From positions 8,184,001 to 8,248,000 of the forward strand of contig CM055617.1 of NCBI GenBank assembly GCA_029379385.1: a stretch of DNA of 64,000 bases. Direction: 5' to 3'. Made by a program: the position numbers and the translations under genes. The stretch comes from Quillaja saponaria. Taxonomy: Eukaryota; Streptophyta; Magnoliopsida; Fabales; Quillajaceae. The notes below the pieces were generated by a model. That model searched no databases and had not been told where the DNA came from. It saw only the letters and a program-made list of their open reading frames with translations. Of the stretch, positions 23,397 through 38,000 are shown piece after piece (positions within the stretch are counted from its first letter, which is position 1; every line of letters begins with the position of its first letter).

Positions 23397-26367
23397 TCAG
23401 AGCCGAGCATTTATTCCGGTCCAGCTTAAGGAGTCTGCAGCACGACCATTATCGTTAGTTCCAGTCTCTTTGGAATCTTTATTTTTTACAGATGCAGCTT
23501 GAGCACAAAGGTAAGACAGTGATTGCAGCCATGAAACTAATATGGGTTTGCGTGTAACATCATCAGATTCAGCCACTTGTGAATGTAACTCATTAAGAAC
23601 CATGTTTTGTGCATCTTTTGGTAACTTAATGATGAGTCCTGCCAACAATTTCATCAACTCTGGCAATACCTGGAGAAATAAGATTCAATTTAGTTCCAAG
23701 AATATAACACTCAATCTTGAGGGGTTCTCAGTTTCTAAAGTTTCCATCTTAATCACTTCATTCCAAATGCAGTTTTTTCAAGTATAGTTAAAATTAATTG
23801 CATGTACCATCCTCTGATTCCCAGGAAATAGAACCTCTCAAGTTCAACTTACTTGTATATCTACAAGAGAAATTAGCCGTAAAAGCAATTCTAGTAGTTT
23901 TCCTGCATGCCTCTGACTCTCCTTGCCATTTTTTCCAAACATCAGCCTCGTGAATGAAGACGTTCCTGCAGATATCATTTGCTTTTTCTACAAGACTCTG
24001 GACACAAAAATATGTGGCAGGACTTCCAGCAGGAAGATGTCGAACCAATGCTGCAACACCAGAAGCCATACCCTCAAAAGGAGTGGTCCCAGGATATCCC
24101 TACACTCACATGAATGACAAGATTCAAAAAATAATGTATGATGATCAAGCTCAATTTAAAGATTAAACTATTTAGTTGGTTTAGATACCAATAAGGATCT
24201 TTGGATATAGTAGAACACAAGCTGCTCCTTCAATGACACACTGTTGCCATTATCAGATTCCTTTGCAAAAGATACAAATGCCACGAACAGAGAATGTGAG
24301 GCTTGAGCGACTTTTGCATTTGGATGTCCCAGATATCTAATTACTTTCTAAGAAAACCAAATTACAGCGTGATACATTATAATTGAGTTTCTCAAGAACA
24401 GACATTTCTGGTATAGGATACAAGAACATAGTTGGAGCTACCACATTCCTGAAAACAGGGCTAGGCAAGCGTTCAATGCAAGTTGAAATGACTCGTAGGA
24501 AAAACAAAATACGTGCAGTTTGCACTTCATCCCTGGTCCATACATATTCAACTATCGGGTACAAGGGAAAAATCTACAAGACAGCATTTTAGATCTCATC
24601 AAACTAGCACTACACAGGTAATTGGGGGGGGGGGGGGGGGAATTCTTACACAAAGGATAACATTTACCTGGCCCTTTGGTTAAGTCAAGGTAAGAGGGCA
24701 TCGACTTTATGAAGGATGTACAAGCAGACTCATTCTCCTGAACCCCAGCAACCACGCTCCTGATTGTATCCATATACTCTGGCAGACGGACGCGACGGAA
24801 ATACTCAACACAAGAAAATGATACTAATATCTTCATTGATACATCAATCTTAGTTTCTTCAGTGGATTTAGCATTCAACTTGTGTTTTGAGACAGCCAAC
24901 GCAAAAAATACAACCATAAGGAAGGCAGATTCAGCAATTTTCTCCAAGCCCAGGAGCAATTCGTCCTCTGTACCGCAAAGTAACAAAGCCACCTGTCTGT
25001 GTCCTGAGTAGATATCTTGACAGTAATTCCATATAACATTCTCCACCAAACCTTTACTCTCCTCATCTACTAAAACATACTGACTGCAGAAAGCCCCTGT
25101 TATGGCCCCGGCTTCCTTAAACAGAACATCATTCAAATGTTCTTTCACCTCATAAAGCCTCAGTCTATCTGGATTGCCACCTGATAATTTAAGTACCTTT
25201 CTATACAGATGTGGCAATGGAAATATTTCAGTCAACAGAGCCAAAGCAAGAGATACAAACAGGGGGGGACTTCCAGTTCCAGACAATGAACTGCTCCGAG
25301 TCACTGCTAATGAGAGACACTGCAGCAAAAGCCTGTTTCTTATATCATTGCCGAGGTCTTCACTAAATCCTGATGCTGTTGATATCAAATGTCTTGCTGA
25401 AGATTCCACACAGGCTACTGCAGAAACCTTCAACTCTGGATACAGTCTCCAAATCCAGACCACCTGATAAAGATGTATTAAAAGCCCTTAAAACTCCAGC
25501 CGCAGCCGTAACAACAGCAAATTGGGCATAGTTTGCCTTACAAGTTTCAAAAGTCTCTCGGGCAAAACCATTTATTTTATCCAAGGAATGGAAATTGATC
25601 AAATTAGACATAACCCATTCAACCAAATAAAGAACCATGAGCCCATGAGTAACACTACCACGAGGCCCATCTTCCTTCTCCCAAATTCCGAACAGAGAGT
25701 CTAATATCCTATGATAGTGAACGCTCAGAGAAGAACATAGAGCATAACCAATTCCAGCAAGAAAATCTGGAACAAGCCCGTCAAGTAATAGGTATTCTCG
25801 TTCTAACAACGTAGACAATAAGTCCAAGCAGACTGTTTTGCGCGTATCTACAATGGAAGGTATAAAAGAAAAGGAACCCAGAAGGAGAACAGCTTCAGAG
25901 AAGAAGAAAGGGCTGATACTGGAACCAAATTGAGCAGAGAGGAGGTGGGAGATGACCGCTATTGCAGAATCAAGGAGAAGGGAAGAGGGGGGTCTGAAGG
26001 ATTTCCTGACCCAGACATAGAGAAGCCTGAGAAATAGAGGATATGATTCATCAGGAAGAGATAGGTTTGGAGAGGAGAGAATGGAAATAACAAGCTTTGC
26101 TTGTGGGTCTGCAACATGAAGAGAAGTTTGAGAATTAACGAGTGTTTTAAGAGATTGCAGATGATGGTGGTCAAATGATAGGCTTTTAAGAGAGTCTCTA
26201 AGTTCAGCCCATGCTTGAATGATAGCTCTAGCAGTAGCAGATGAGGAATTAGGGTTTCTAGAGCTGAGGTTGCTGCTATCAGCACAGTTGATCCTTAGCC
26301 ATTCTTCAAGGAAAACTACATTACCTCTTTTTGACATCTTACCATTCGGTACTCCAAAAACTGACAA
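23397..26367 (-). CDS. Conserved plant protein of unknown function, all-helical (ARM/HEAT-like), five exons, three frame breaks
   Basis: I do not recognise a named family. Exons in coding order are 26367-24668, 24573-24422, 24336-24189, 24099-23853 and 23669-23397; the product would be about 838 residues. The protein is Leu/Ser-rich and predicted helical throughout, with no signal peptide, membrane segment or catalytic motif that I can see. Segments such as DEVQTARILFFLRVI, YLGHPNAKVAQASHSLFVAF and GMASGVAALVRHLPAGSPA read like solenoid helices. The start could be the ATG at 26367 or the one at 26337 (MSKRGNVVFLEEWLR). Three positions need one base removed to keep the protein continuous: a G near 25434 (ETVSR|LKVSAVACVESS), a G at the exon 1 donor (24668), and an A in the run 23898-23901 (ACRK|LLELLLRLISLVDIQ). 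The last two also restore exon phase. It is divergent with the coiled-coil gene at 27776. Confidence 0.8.
24624..24640. repeat. Poly(G) run of 17 inside an intron
   Basis: Seventeen consecutive G residues lie in intron 1 of the unknown-function gene, between the donor at 24668 and the acceptor at 24574. Its exact length is likely unreliable in most sequencing data. Confidence 0.9.
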
Positions 26368-27775
26368 CCAAACTTTGTTTAAGCATCACATACCTTTTTC
26401 AGACAATCTCAACTCAGAATCATAAATATTGAGAGAGACAGAGGGCTTCTGAGACGTACAGAACTAAGCCGTGGGCAACGGTGAAGTCAGAAGCACCGAC
26501 TCCTTCTGACGACGGCGACGACTTTAGCAGACAGCGGAAGACAAGGGGGTTGCAAAGATTCCGAGTTGCCTTTCTCTCTCTCTCTCAATTTGGGTGAGAA
26601 CAGTCCAGACTTTGGAATCTTTGGGGTTTTTGGCATATCTGACATTAGTGTGCTGCTTTCAATGAAAGAGGCTCGCCTGATAATACTGTAGGAGAGCTGA
26701 TTGAAATTAAAATGAAATTATAATATTATAAAATTTTAACTTGGCAACTTAATAGGATTAAAAAGATAATCACAGGCTTAGTTCAGGTCATTGATTTTTT
26801 TCATTTTTAGTGTGGAGTTTGAGTAGTTAATGTATTAAAAAATAAGATAACAAAATTTATTACCCAAGTGTATTATTAAAATATAGTGTTAAAAATTATA
26901 AAAAAAAAATTACCTTTATATATTTGTACATTCAGGATTCACTTGTATCACTAACACTAATATAAAATTAAACTCAGGCCAAAAAAGAGAAAAGAAAAAT
27001 TAAACCATTATAGCAAGGAATAGTTTGATTCAGAGAGATACTAATAAAAATTAAACCACAAAGAAAAGTTTGATTCAAAGGGCTAAAATTAAAACAAAAA
27101 TATCATTTAATTTGTTGTTTCTCAAAATAATAAAAATCTTAATTAAGTGATAAATAAAATATTTATGAAACAATTATATCACTATGTACACCAACACATT
27201 TTCATTGAAATTATTTTTTGACCCAAAAATCAAAACTGTTGACATTTGAGTTTCAAAACACAGTGAAATGGTTCACCCTCATTTATCAAAAAATAGAAGA
27301 AATGTGCTACAATTAGTCAAATGGGCTGATAAGAGATATTTTATCCTAGACCGAATCAAAATTTCGAGTTCATGAGACCCCACTTGGAGAGGGAGACGAA
27401 TACAAAAAAAATAAATGTAAGGGTGAGGATTAAACTATCATTAATCCTTTATTTTTTTAGAGAAACTCATGTATATGCTACACAATAGAACTAATTTAGT
27501 AAAAATAAAAAACTATGATGGTCCATTAAATATATATATATTTTTTTTAATTTAACGATTAGACGGTCTGAACCTGATTTACTAGCGTCTCAATTATTAA
27601 TCAATTTTTGCATTACAATAACATCTAACTTTCTTTATCAAAACGAATGTACATTTGTAACTTTACCAGGGAGCTGTTCCGTACAACCAGTCTACAATTC
27701 GTTACCGATTACAATGGAAAATCCCAACAATAACGCTGTACAGTGATCTCCAAAAGCTGTCAGGGACTCAGGGCC
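26368..27775. other. Divergent intergenic region (1.4 kb) with both promoters
   Basis: The unknown-function gene runs left from 26367 and the coiled-coil gene runs right from 27776. A CT-rich tract at about 26572-26586 sits in the likely leader of the former. The middle is AT-rich, with a short imperfect duplication near 26999-27085 (shared 'aaattaaacca' and 'gtttgattca'). I see no third gene. Confidence 0.5.
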
Positions 27776-30042
27776 ATGGAGGAGAAGGGCAAGGGAAGCG
27801 AGAGATGGAGCGGAGCTATCACAAATTTTACGGAGATGGCATCCAATCTGGAGTCATTGCAGAAGCTACTTCTCAAGAAAGCTGTATTTGTCGACGATGA
27901 AACATTTGCGAAAGCCTCCATCACTGCTGAACAAGCTCGGACCATCAAGGTTATTTATTATCTATGAATTCAATTCGCAGTTCTATTTTCATCTTATAGT
28001 TTGATTTCCTAAGAATCATAAATTTGCTTGCTTTCTACTGAATTGAGCTAAGCTATATAAAATTATGAATATTGGTTCATATTTGATTTATTCCAAGGGC
28101 TTCAATGAATCATGGTTGTTTTTCTGAATATGGGACTTAGAAAGATCTGGAAATAATTGTGTTTGTATGCAGACCAAATTAATTAAGCTCCTTATGTTAT
28201 GATTAAGTAATTAATCTCAAAGGGAAAATATGACAGTGGTGTTGAAAATGGGATTTTATAATAGTGCTACTAAGAATTTTGTGCAGATATAACTTGTTGA
28301 ACACTTGAACTTGGGAGAAAATAGATTCAAGTTGAATAAGGTTTGTCCTATGTTTTTGACTGTTCAATCATAGAATGAAGGAAGCATAGAGATAATTTAC
28401 TTCCCATTTAACACATGTTGTTCAATTGATTGTATATGTGTTTGTAATTGTAACAACTGATAAAAGGAAGAAAATAGTGAAAATCCTTATTGGAGGATAT
28501 TTTGATGCATGCTATTGATTGATAATTTATTATGCTTTGCTTGCTAGCCTCTTTTTTTGTTATATTTAGTTTCCGCAAATAGCTAAGAGAAACTTATCAA
28601 TTACGGAGTACCTTCATGTCTAGATTCTTCAACAAAGAGTGAAGACCCTGGAAAGAGAACTTGATTCTGCCATCACTGCTGCTGCACGTGCTCGTTCTGA
28701 AAAACGTCAGGCTGAAGCAGCTCAAAAAGCTGCTGAACTACATGCAGAGGAGGTTACAAAAGAGCTTGAGAACACTACAAGTATGTTGAGTTCATATCTT
28801 TCAATTTTCTGAATGACAATTTGACCAATAAGTTTTTTTGTCTCCTTTTCTTTTGTTAAGAATTTATGGTAATAGTTTAATTTGAATTCGAATTTGATGC
28901 CAAAATACATAAAACAAACATGAGTACTTAACTTTCTACTAATTTTAATAAATTTTATTGTTGAGGTTACAGAAGGTTGGAACTGCTTTTCCATACAAGT
29001 CCTCATTCATTTATAATCTTAATGCAGAAGTTACAATTATACCATTCTATAAAAGAAAAAAAAAATTATACCAATTCTGATTTAAACTCACTACAAGCTC
29101 CATATTAACTGAAAAATATAAGGATCTTATATTTGATTGATTGATTTGTGGGAAATTATCTCATCAAGGATGGATCTTGGAGATTCTTAGTAGTAGGGAT
29201 AGTGGGCATGGTCCTTCTTAAGATATATTGCAGAATCCCTTCACTGAAGATTTGGTCACTTGATTTTCAATGTTGGCATCATATTCTAATTTCAATTATA
29301 TGATAATCCCTTGTCTTCTAAACATCCATAACTGACTTATTAGTAATGCAAATTCAGTATATAGTCTTCTGATTTCGGCGTCTTGCATCTTTATGAGAAG
29401 TATTTCATTTCATAATCAGCTTGTTGGTGGATGCTTATAAAACAGAAAGTCCTAATTATTAGCTTATGACATATAGTAGGACACATTAATTGTTATAAAT
29501 ATCTTAGCAGTACAAAATACACTAATTTGAGATCAAATCATTTGGAAGGGTATTACATCTTCCCTCTTAATATATTCCTTGATATCTGCTCCATTGTGGC
29601 ATGAATGATACCAGCCAAGAGAACTGTTACGTTCATAACAAAAGGATCAGTTAAGTTCCAGTAGCATTGTTTCAATTCCCTGCACTGTTGCCATTACTTT
29701 TTTTTATTAAATCATATTTGACCTATGCTTTTACTCAAATGATATTGGAATATCCCAATTGCCATGAGATTTCTAATTGTCCTCCCCAGTCTTGAACTTA
29801 ATTTTGTGTCGTGAATTTCGGGCATTCATCCGATCATCTCTGCTATCAGAACACTGGAATATTTCTGTTGTCAACAGTTATTTTTCCTAACTCCATTTTT
29901 GGTTGCAGAGGTATTTGAGCTGCACATGGAAGAGCTGCGTGCAAAGCAAGAACAAATCTCAAAGCGTGATAAAGACATCAAAGTCCTGGAAGCTATTATT
30001 CAGACAATTGGTGAGAAAAAGTCACGTTCTACAACTCGGTGA
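27776..30042 (+). CDS. Small coiled-coil protein, three exons
   Basis: Exons are 27776-27949, 28624-28780 and 29909-30042; the phases fit and give 154 residues. From about residue 60 to 145 the protein is one long charged helix (ILQQRVKTLERELDS, then Ala/Arg/Glu-rich text, then VFELHMEELRAKQEQISKRD), a clear coiled coil. It ends in a basic tail KKSRSTTR. The N-terminal 58 residues (MEEKGKGSERWSGAITNFTE) are less regular. No enzymatic motif, signal peptide or membrane segment is visible. The ATG at 27776 is preferred because it is the first ATG in this frame upstream of the conserved-looking body. I recall a tropomyosin-like annotation near the SC35 locus in Arabidopsis (At5g64180), which could be the counterpart, but I cannot confirm it. 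Confidence 0.8.
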
Positions 30043-32041
30043 AACCCATGCTCTAGGTGTGGTCTATACTATCCTGTAGGCTGTAAATTGAATTATAGGA
30101 AAGGCACAGAGACAGAGGATATTGCACTTAGGTAATAAATGTTATTGTTTCTAAAGATCTTCCTTTGCTACAATTTAGTAGATGACTAGTTGTTGCCCGC
30201 AAACATTTAGATGCATATTGTACATTCAGAATTATATGAAAGTATCCTTTCAAAAGAGCCAGTTACTCTGTTCGGTTGATCCATGTTGAAATTTCAACTC
30301 TAAAATGAAAAAGTTACTTAGCCAAATATATTGCTTCTGGAAAAAGTCATAAGTAATTGATTATCTTTCTTTGGGACAGGAGATTTCGTTCTTCTTCATG
30401 AAATAAAAGGTTTAAGTTTCATTCAAGTATATTTATGTTGTTGTTATAAACACAATTATTACACATCACTCAAGTTATACCAAACAATGTTCAAGAAGAC
30501 GTCCTTCTATAGCATTTCAGACACATAGTCCTGGTTCATGATGATTCATGTTGCAACTTGGAAGTGATAAACCCATCATTGGTATTGCATTAGAGAACCA
30601 GACCATTACTTTAACTCTTGGAAATTGATCCCTTAGGTGCCTTTCAGATTTCACTAGTTCTAATAGACTCTAAACCTGAAGAAATACATGTAGACAAATA
30701 GACAATGCTCAAAGTTATCTACAATGTCATTTTTTACCTTCAGTTGTGTTAGAATGTTAGAATTTTTTTTCAAATAAATTTGGAATTTTTCTAGGATAGT
30801 ATTAAAGATCTCATTGTAAGTTGCTTTCCAATTGTTGTTTTTGTTTCTGTATTTCTGATTTATCCATTGGGTCAATCGGTTCTTTGCGCCTAGTTTTGGT
30901 GTAGCATCAATATTCTAACCCAAAACAAGTCATCTATGATATTATCGTGCTGGTTGGGCGGGTTGGGTGCAGTCCCTTTTTCCACTGTAGTTGTTATAGG
31001 CATTCAAGTTTTCCTATTATTTGTGTAATAATAGGAACAGGAACATCGTTGGAACTTTCAACTTGCTGAAAGAAATATTTTGGTGAATCAATCGCCAAGT
31101 AGTGTTATTCTCAGAAGTAATGTAGTTTGCTGAATTTTCTTACTCAGACGAAACTACCAAAGAAAAATAAATACTACATCTTGTATGTTTGTACCCAAAT
31201 TATCACAACGATTAATAATTTTTTTATAAATTACTTCAACATCACTTAAATTTTACTGATGTTACATGGACATTGTTTTATTTAAAAATCTTTATAAACT
31301 TTTTCTTGAAGCTTAAAAACAAGTCACAACCTAACTAAAACTTTTAAAGAATTTAGATAAATTTTAAAAAATACCCTTATGGCCATATTATTAAGAGGTG
31401 CATATAATTTTAGTTTTATTATTAAACTTAAAATAAAATATAAATCAAAATTAAATTATTGATCAGTTTCTAAAATTATGAAAAAAATAATAAATAATAT
31501 TTATTACAGTATGTGCAGTTCTTACCGAATATAGATTTTATTTTTAAAATTTTTGTAGTTGTATTATTATTTTAAGAATAGTTGTAAATTTATTTATTTA
31601 TTTTATATTTTTGATAAAGTTGAATAATAAAATTTTAAATTAAATAACTGTAAAATTTTATTTGTCTTTTACTAAGAATACATTAATTATCTTAATTTTT
31701 AGAGGAGATATGCGTATATTTTAAAAATAAAAGAAATCTAAGCAGTTGAATTATTTTACTTTCAAAAAAAAAAAACAGTTTTATCTCTGTTTATTAAAAT
31801 GGGATGGGCTTCAGGCCCATTTGTCCCAACTGAAAAAGAAAAAGAAAATACAAACCGAAGTAGTATCCGAGCAAATCCGATGAGAAAAAGTCGGCGCGCC
31901 CTCGTCTTCGTCCTTCCCTCTTTTTATTTCTGAATGAAACTGAAATGAATTTTCTCTTTAACTCGCTCTGGAAAGAACAAAGCTTGAAACCTGTAGTAGA
32001 AGAGTAAATCATAGAGCCAAAAGTCTTAGTTTACTGCTTCG
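30043..32041. other. Intergenic region between the coiled-coil and CD2BP2-like genes
   Basis: The left part should hold the 3' untranslated region of the coiled-coil gene. About 31200-31790 is strongly AT-rich. The promoter and leader of the next gene lie just before 32042. No supported coding frame or intact repeat was seen. Confidence 0.5.
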
Positions 32042-35000
32042 ATGATGGAGGGAAACTCATCACGCCCTGACCTCAAGCGTTCTATTGTAGAGGATGACGA
32101 CTCCGCAAAACAAGCAGGGTAATTTCTCTTTGCTCTATGCTAATGCACATGGACACAAAGCCCTAATTTCAATTTATTTTTTCTCTGTATTCGTTTTGAG
32201 CTTATACCTCACGCTGCTTGTTTCTTGGGAAAATCCATTTATTGATTGAACATAGATTTCTTTTGTAATAGCGTAACTATAATTTAGCTGAGTGTATCTG
32301 TGTATGTATGCTTGTCTTATTTAAACTTATCATTATCTGTATGATGTGTGTATGAATTGAAGATTTATGTGCTGTTGATCTTCAAAAAAGAAATGATACT
32401 TGGCATTGGATTTTAAATACTTGGGTTCACCTAGTTTAGTAATTATTATTTTGCACAGGCAAAAAAGAGTTAGGTTTCCAAAAGGTAAGAAGGTGAAATC
32501 GGGAGAGGAAATAGTGGACAAAGGGAATGCTGAAAATGATCCAAATGACTTGCTCAATCGCCGTGTAGTTGCCAAAGCGCGTGCAAAACGCCGGAATCAA
32601 ATGACTGCTGAACTTTTTAGCCAGGAAAATAGAGGCATCCTTAATGATATCTCGGCTGCTGAAGTGACTTATGAGGTTTGTTTCTGGTTGGCCTTTTCTG
32701 CTAACATTGAAGCTGTATTCTTTTCCCATTTTGAGGTATTAAATTGATTAAAAGCACTGCCAGCAGAAATGAGACAGTTTACGTGGCATATATAATAAGC
32801 ACTCCTCCAAAGAGGAAGAGATTATGGAGACATTGAGGTCTGGTTTTTAAAGTATTTAAGAATTCTATGAATGGTCCGGACAATTCAAAGGAAGAATGTA
32901 AAAGACACCCAAGAGAATAAATGTGTCAATGCCCTGTTCAGTTCTTCCTTCGTGTGTCTTGACCGTGGTAAACTCGACTGTTATGTTGAAACCTTGGACT
33001 CAACTTTTAACTTCCAGGACCTGCTTTTGAAGTGACCAAGCTTGAGGTCAGCCACTCCCTATACCCTCCCAACTCAATAAGTTACATGCAGTATATGATA
33101 TTACCCAGAAAACCCTAAACAAAAAAAGAGCATCAACCTAGGACTCCGAGGCCCTAGCCACTAGATAACGAAGCAAAATGAGGTCCACTCCTTTCCTGTT
33201 ATACTGGCACTTAAAGGACTTTCAAGCTGTTTTTCAGTTTTATCAATAAATAAACCCTAGCAGTTTTTAATCTATTATTCTTTCTTTTTCTTTTTTTTCC
33301 TTTGTACAGTCATTCCCTCACAAACACACCATCTGTAACATTTTATATGTCATGTTTTCCTTTTCGGGATGTCCCTAAATTATACCTCTTAGTTTGAAGA
33401 AAACCTTTTCTAAGTATTTAAAAAAAAAAAGAAAAAAAAAAAGAACTTAAGCACATTGTGGGAGAATGAGTTCTTGAAAAATGTGATGTATTTTGCAATG
33501 GGACAGAGGGAGTATTGCACAAAGCAGATAGAATAATGTCTCAAATCTTCTTATTTTTGTGGACAAAAATCTTGATTAAAATTTTCAAACCTTGTGCCAC
33601 ACATAGTCCTCAAGAAGGATGCTTTTGTGCCCGGAGATTATGAGATTAACAATTTAAAGGGATTGCTGTTATTAAGACTTGCAGGATAAAGTTTTCTAAG
33701 ACCACTGTTGCTTTATGAATTAATTATGACTGTAATTTTGTATATTAGTATTAAGTGTATCATTCCGACTAACATCAGCTGCCATCATAATTAATTAATG
33801 GCAGGAGCAGGACAGTTTCTAAAAATATTAATTCTTTAGTTGGACTATTTGTGATGATCTATCATGGAAGGAGACAGGTTTTCTTCAATTATTGTTAAGC
33901 AGAGATGTGATAAATTCGTAGAGTACTGACCATATGTGACCAATCTGTTGATGCACTTGATCTATACACATGAAAGCAACTTTTACTTGTTTAGAGTGCT
34001 TAGAGGAACTTCTATTCTCGCCTCTCTTCCTGAGAAATTTGTTTTTGTGGGTCTTATGTCAATCGTACTCTCATCAATGGAAATATGTCTTTCTTGTTTC
34101 TGTATTATGTTTATAATTTGGAGCGATTCTTTCCTGCATGGCAGCATTCTTTACAGTCAGGATGATTGCCAGATTCATCTGTTATTGGATGAATGGAAAG
34201 GATAGCCAATGATGGCAGATATATTTTGGCAGGATAATGCAAACTTTGTTGATGATGGGATTCAGATAGAACCTTTCAATCTGGACAAAGAGAGGGAAGA
34301 AGGTTATTTTGATGCAGATGGAAATTTTGTTGAATATTTCAATGATAATGATATCAAGGTGATTTTTTTGGTTCTCATTGGTTTCCATCAGTTTTTCAAG
34401 CTGTAGACTTCCAAGTTTTGATGAGGTACTGTTGATTCCTGCAGGATGCATGGCTTGATAATGTTGAAGTTGTTCCACTATATGCTGGAAAAGGATCTGG
34501 AGCAACAAATAATGAAGATGATGCACATGACCTTTCTTCTGAAGCCATTGGAAAGATGAAGAGGCGTATTGCTGATTTGCTCGAGCCTGGGGAAACAGTG
34601 AGATTTTGCTGCTTTTTTTGTTTTGTTTGCCTTTTAGAATTTGTATCTCGGTTGTGTTTTCTTGTAACATGAAATGTATAAGCTGTTAAATGTATGCATG
34701 AGATGAAAATTTGCACATTGAGTTGTGTTTCAAACTTTTGGAACCCCAGATTGTTTTTGCCTATATTCTTATTTAGAGTCAAGAATATGAATAAAACTGT
34801 ATTAAATGAATATTTCTCTTAGATTGTTAGAATACATCTATTATAAACTCCGTCAGTGATTTAACTGTGTTGATTATCTTGATCGTATGAAAGTCTACCA
34901 CCTCTCTCTCCCTCACACACACACACACTGTAGGTGTTTTAAAACCTAGAGCCAATCTGTGTTATTATGCTATCATTGATATGTGTAGGATGAAAGCAAA

Positions 35001-38000
35001 GATGCAGAAGGCTGTTTATCTGTTCATGAACTTATATAAATATGCTAGATGGATATGCTAATTGAAGTCTTTGACATCATACATCTATATTACAACAGAA
35101 AAAAGAGACATCAATAAATTAAGTCATATTCAACCAGAGGCTTTCTTTGATTCAAAATACTCTCATATTCACACTTAACAAAAATGAATGTCATATTCAC
35201 CTTACATCTGTTTCCAGCTCTCGTGATTATGGGCAAATGTAATTCAGCATTATCATTTTAATTAAAATGTACAATTTTGCTGAATGTCTGTCTGTGTCAT
35301 CCATGGGGTTGGGTATGGAGTTAAAACTTGCTTCTTTTGACAGGTATTACAAGCATTAAGAAGGTTAAAAGGGACCTCCAATGATAGGAAGGCAAAGATG
35401 TCTGCTGAAACTAAGATTGTATTTGACCAGCTAACTGAAGACGCCATGAAGCTAATGGAGAATGGTGAATTCAGTTAAGCGTCTTCTCTCTAAAAATGCT
35501 AGATCATTGAAATGGCTAAAGCTCAGTTGTGCTAAATGTTTTCCTTGTAATTATTGAGGTCAGTCTTATTGACTGTATTCTGTTGCTCAATGGTCAAGCT
35601 TTTTGTTGTGCAGATGTCTATCATGAAAAGAAAGAGGTTTTTGAGCGCGAGGCAGGTCAGCAACATAGCTAATGATAATTCCCCCATTCCTTCTTTTATA
35701 TTGTGTTATGGAAATAATTCTTATAGCACCATGAGAATAATTCTTTAAACAGCATGACAGGATTTCTGTTTCTGACTTAATTAGACTTTTTAGTTGACGG
35801 CATGCTTCTTGAGATGGACTTGTAGGCAAGTCCTTGTGCTCAGAAAAGTGTATTCGTGTTACAAAATGGACAGACATGGCATTCAGTAAGCATGTTATGC
35901 AGATCTGTACTGCATAAAATGGACCTGAGGTTTTGAATGTGGGTGTACATATTAGTGTATTAGATATTTTATGCTTACTGTTAATTGAGAATTGAACCTG
36001 CTGCTTCAGCAGGTGCAGTCAACCCATACTTCAGTATTATAATGATGTCTGTGCATGATCCCATGCTTTTCATTCGCTATTCTGTGTATTACATCTGATA
36101 TCTCATTCAAAAGAAAAGGTGTTACCCTCTTTGGTTACAATGCATGCAATTGTAGAGTGAGGACATGGCTAGATTTGTGTTGTTGTGTTCTTTGTGGTTC
36201 TCTTTGTGATTTGCTGTTTATGTCTTTTCTCATTCAGAAGGATATGAGGAGCTAGCCCGGGCAAGAGGGGAGGGCACATCCCTGCATTCAAGTGAGGGGA
36301 ATTACAATACCAATGGGGAGAAAGACATTTTCTCTGATGACATGGGTTCTGGTGTGGTCTCTTACACAATACCCAGCACCGGCCTTGATACTTCAAATCC
36401 CAACATAGAAGTTTCAGTAGATGATGCAGATGAATTTGATATGTTTGCAGAAGACGATGAGCATGCTACTACTAAACCCTCTTCTGAATCAGAAGGTAAG
36501 ATTTTCACTATTTCAATGAGTTTGGCTATGAAATAACAAAATTACTTCTTTGCTTGACATGGTTTTGGTTGTGCCTTGTCAATGACTGGTACCTAGGTGG
36601 AGCCTTGCAAAATGATTATGTGTATGATGAGTCCTCTGGGTATGCTCTCTCTCTCTTTCTACTTCACTTTCCTAATTAATGGGAAAAGTTGAGAATTATG
36701 TGCCTTGACCTCATCAGTGATTAAACAATTCCTTCATTGGTTAAATTATTGGAATTCAAAAGTATATCTCAGCATTAAGGATAGAAATTGTAATTGTTTT
36801 TGGGGTGTTACCAAACTGTTTTTATATTTTATTAGATATAGTTGGGACTAGTTCATGTTACTTGTTTCCACTTACCCTGGTGGTCCACTAGCTCCAGCTT
36901 GTGAGATATTTAATTTCTGGTAAGTTTTTAAATTCTGCAAATTATCTTGTCTGAAAAGTGTAACTGACATCATAAATGGTCCAGGTACTACTACAGCAGC
37001 AGTTTGGGTTATTACTATGATCCTTCTACAGGGCTATATTGTTCTGCAGCAACAGGCCTCTGGTATTATACTTATATTTTAACCTGTTCATCTTTTTTAA
37101 TTTTTTTCCATTCTTGAAATGCCAGTAAAGGCTTTTACTTGATAGAAAATAGGAAGCTGCTGTGAAAGCTGCAAAGTAATTGATTCCAGTTTCTGTTAAG
37201 CACAAGGAAACCTATTTTTGTTTATCATTTAGATATGCGTTTCAAATAAAATATCATGCTTGGTGGTATTTATTACTGCTACTGCTAAGCTCAACTGATT
37301 ATATTTAAACTGGTTTTATGTAAACATATAGTTTTTTTATATAAAGATGTGAATTGTTTTGTTTGGTTTTGTGTTTTACATTTTGACATAAATCACAGCC
37401 GGGTTTTGGTCTGTATTTGCCCCATTAAATCATATTAGGAGAACAATGCTTGATTGAATTACTGCAATGAGAGTTCATGTTTAGATAGGTTGCTAGTAAT
37501 TATTTGGGTTTGGTCCTTTTTAAATTGAAGGCTCAGGAAAAGAAAAAAAGAACATATAATTGGGAAATGTTCAAGGTAATAGGATACTGCTCTTATCTTT
37601 TAGTCTTGTGGGGAATGTGTCTGGTAACCTGCACATAGTTTTACTTGCAACTGAACGACTGACGTAATAATAACAGAAATAAGAACCTCAGAGGCAGCAT
37701 CACAGTAACATAGATACTTTACATTACCTGGGGATTCAAAACTTTGACTTCTCTGTGATGATCTTTTGAAGTCCTGCAAACAATGTGGAGAATGTTATTG
37801 GTCTTTGTTATATTATATTATTTAAATTCATCTGCTTCTTTGTGATAGCATAAACTGTTGGGTACATTAAAGACGAGCCGCAGAAAATTCAGAAGTTTGA
37901 AATTTATTTATTTATTTTTTGATTTGCTAGACATGGTTTCGTGAATATTCAGGAATAACAGCAGAGTTTCCTTTTGTTCTAATATATAGGTATTCATTTA

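Noticed and set aside
24622..24642. Poly(G) run as a possible assembly gap or telomere-like sequence
   Set aside because: It is a simple intronic homopolymer with normal gene sequence on both sides.
34182..34782. Long minus-strand open frames
   Set aside because: They are antisense to exons 3 and 4 of the CD2BP2-like gene, whose forward frame is well supported.
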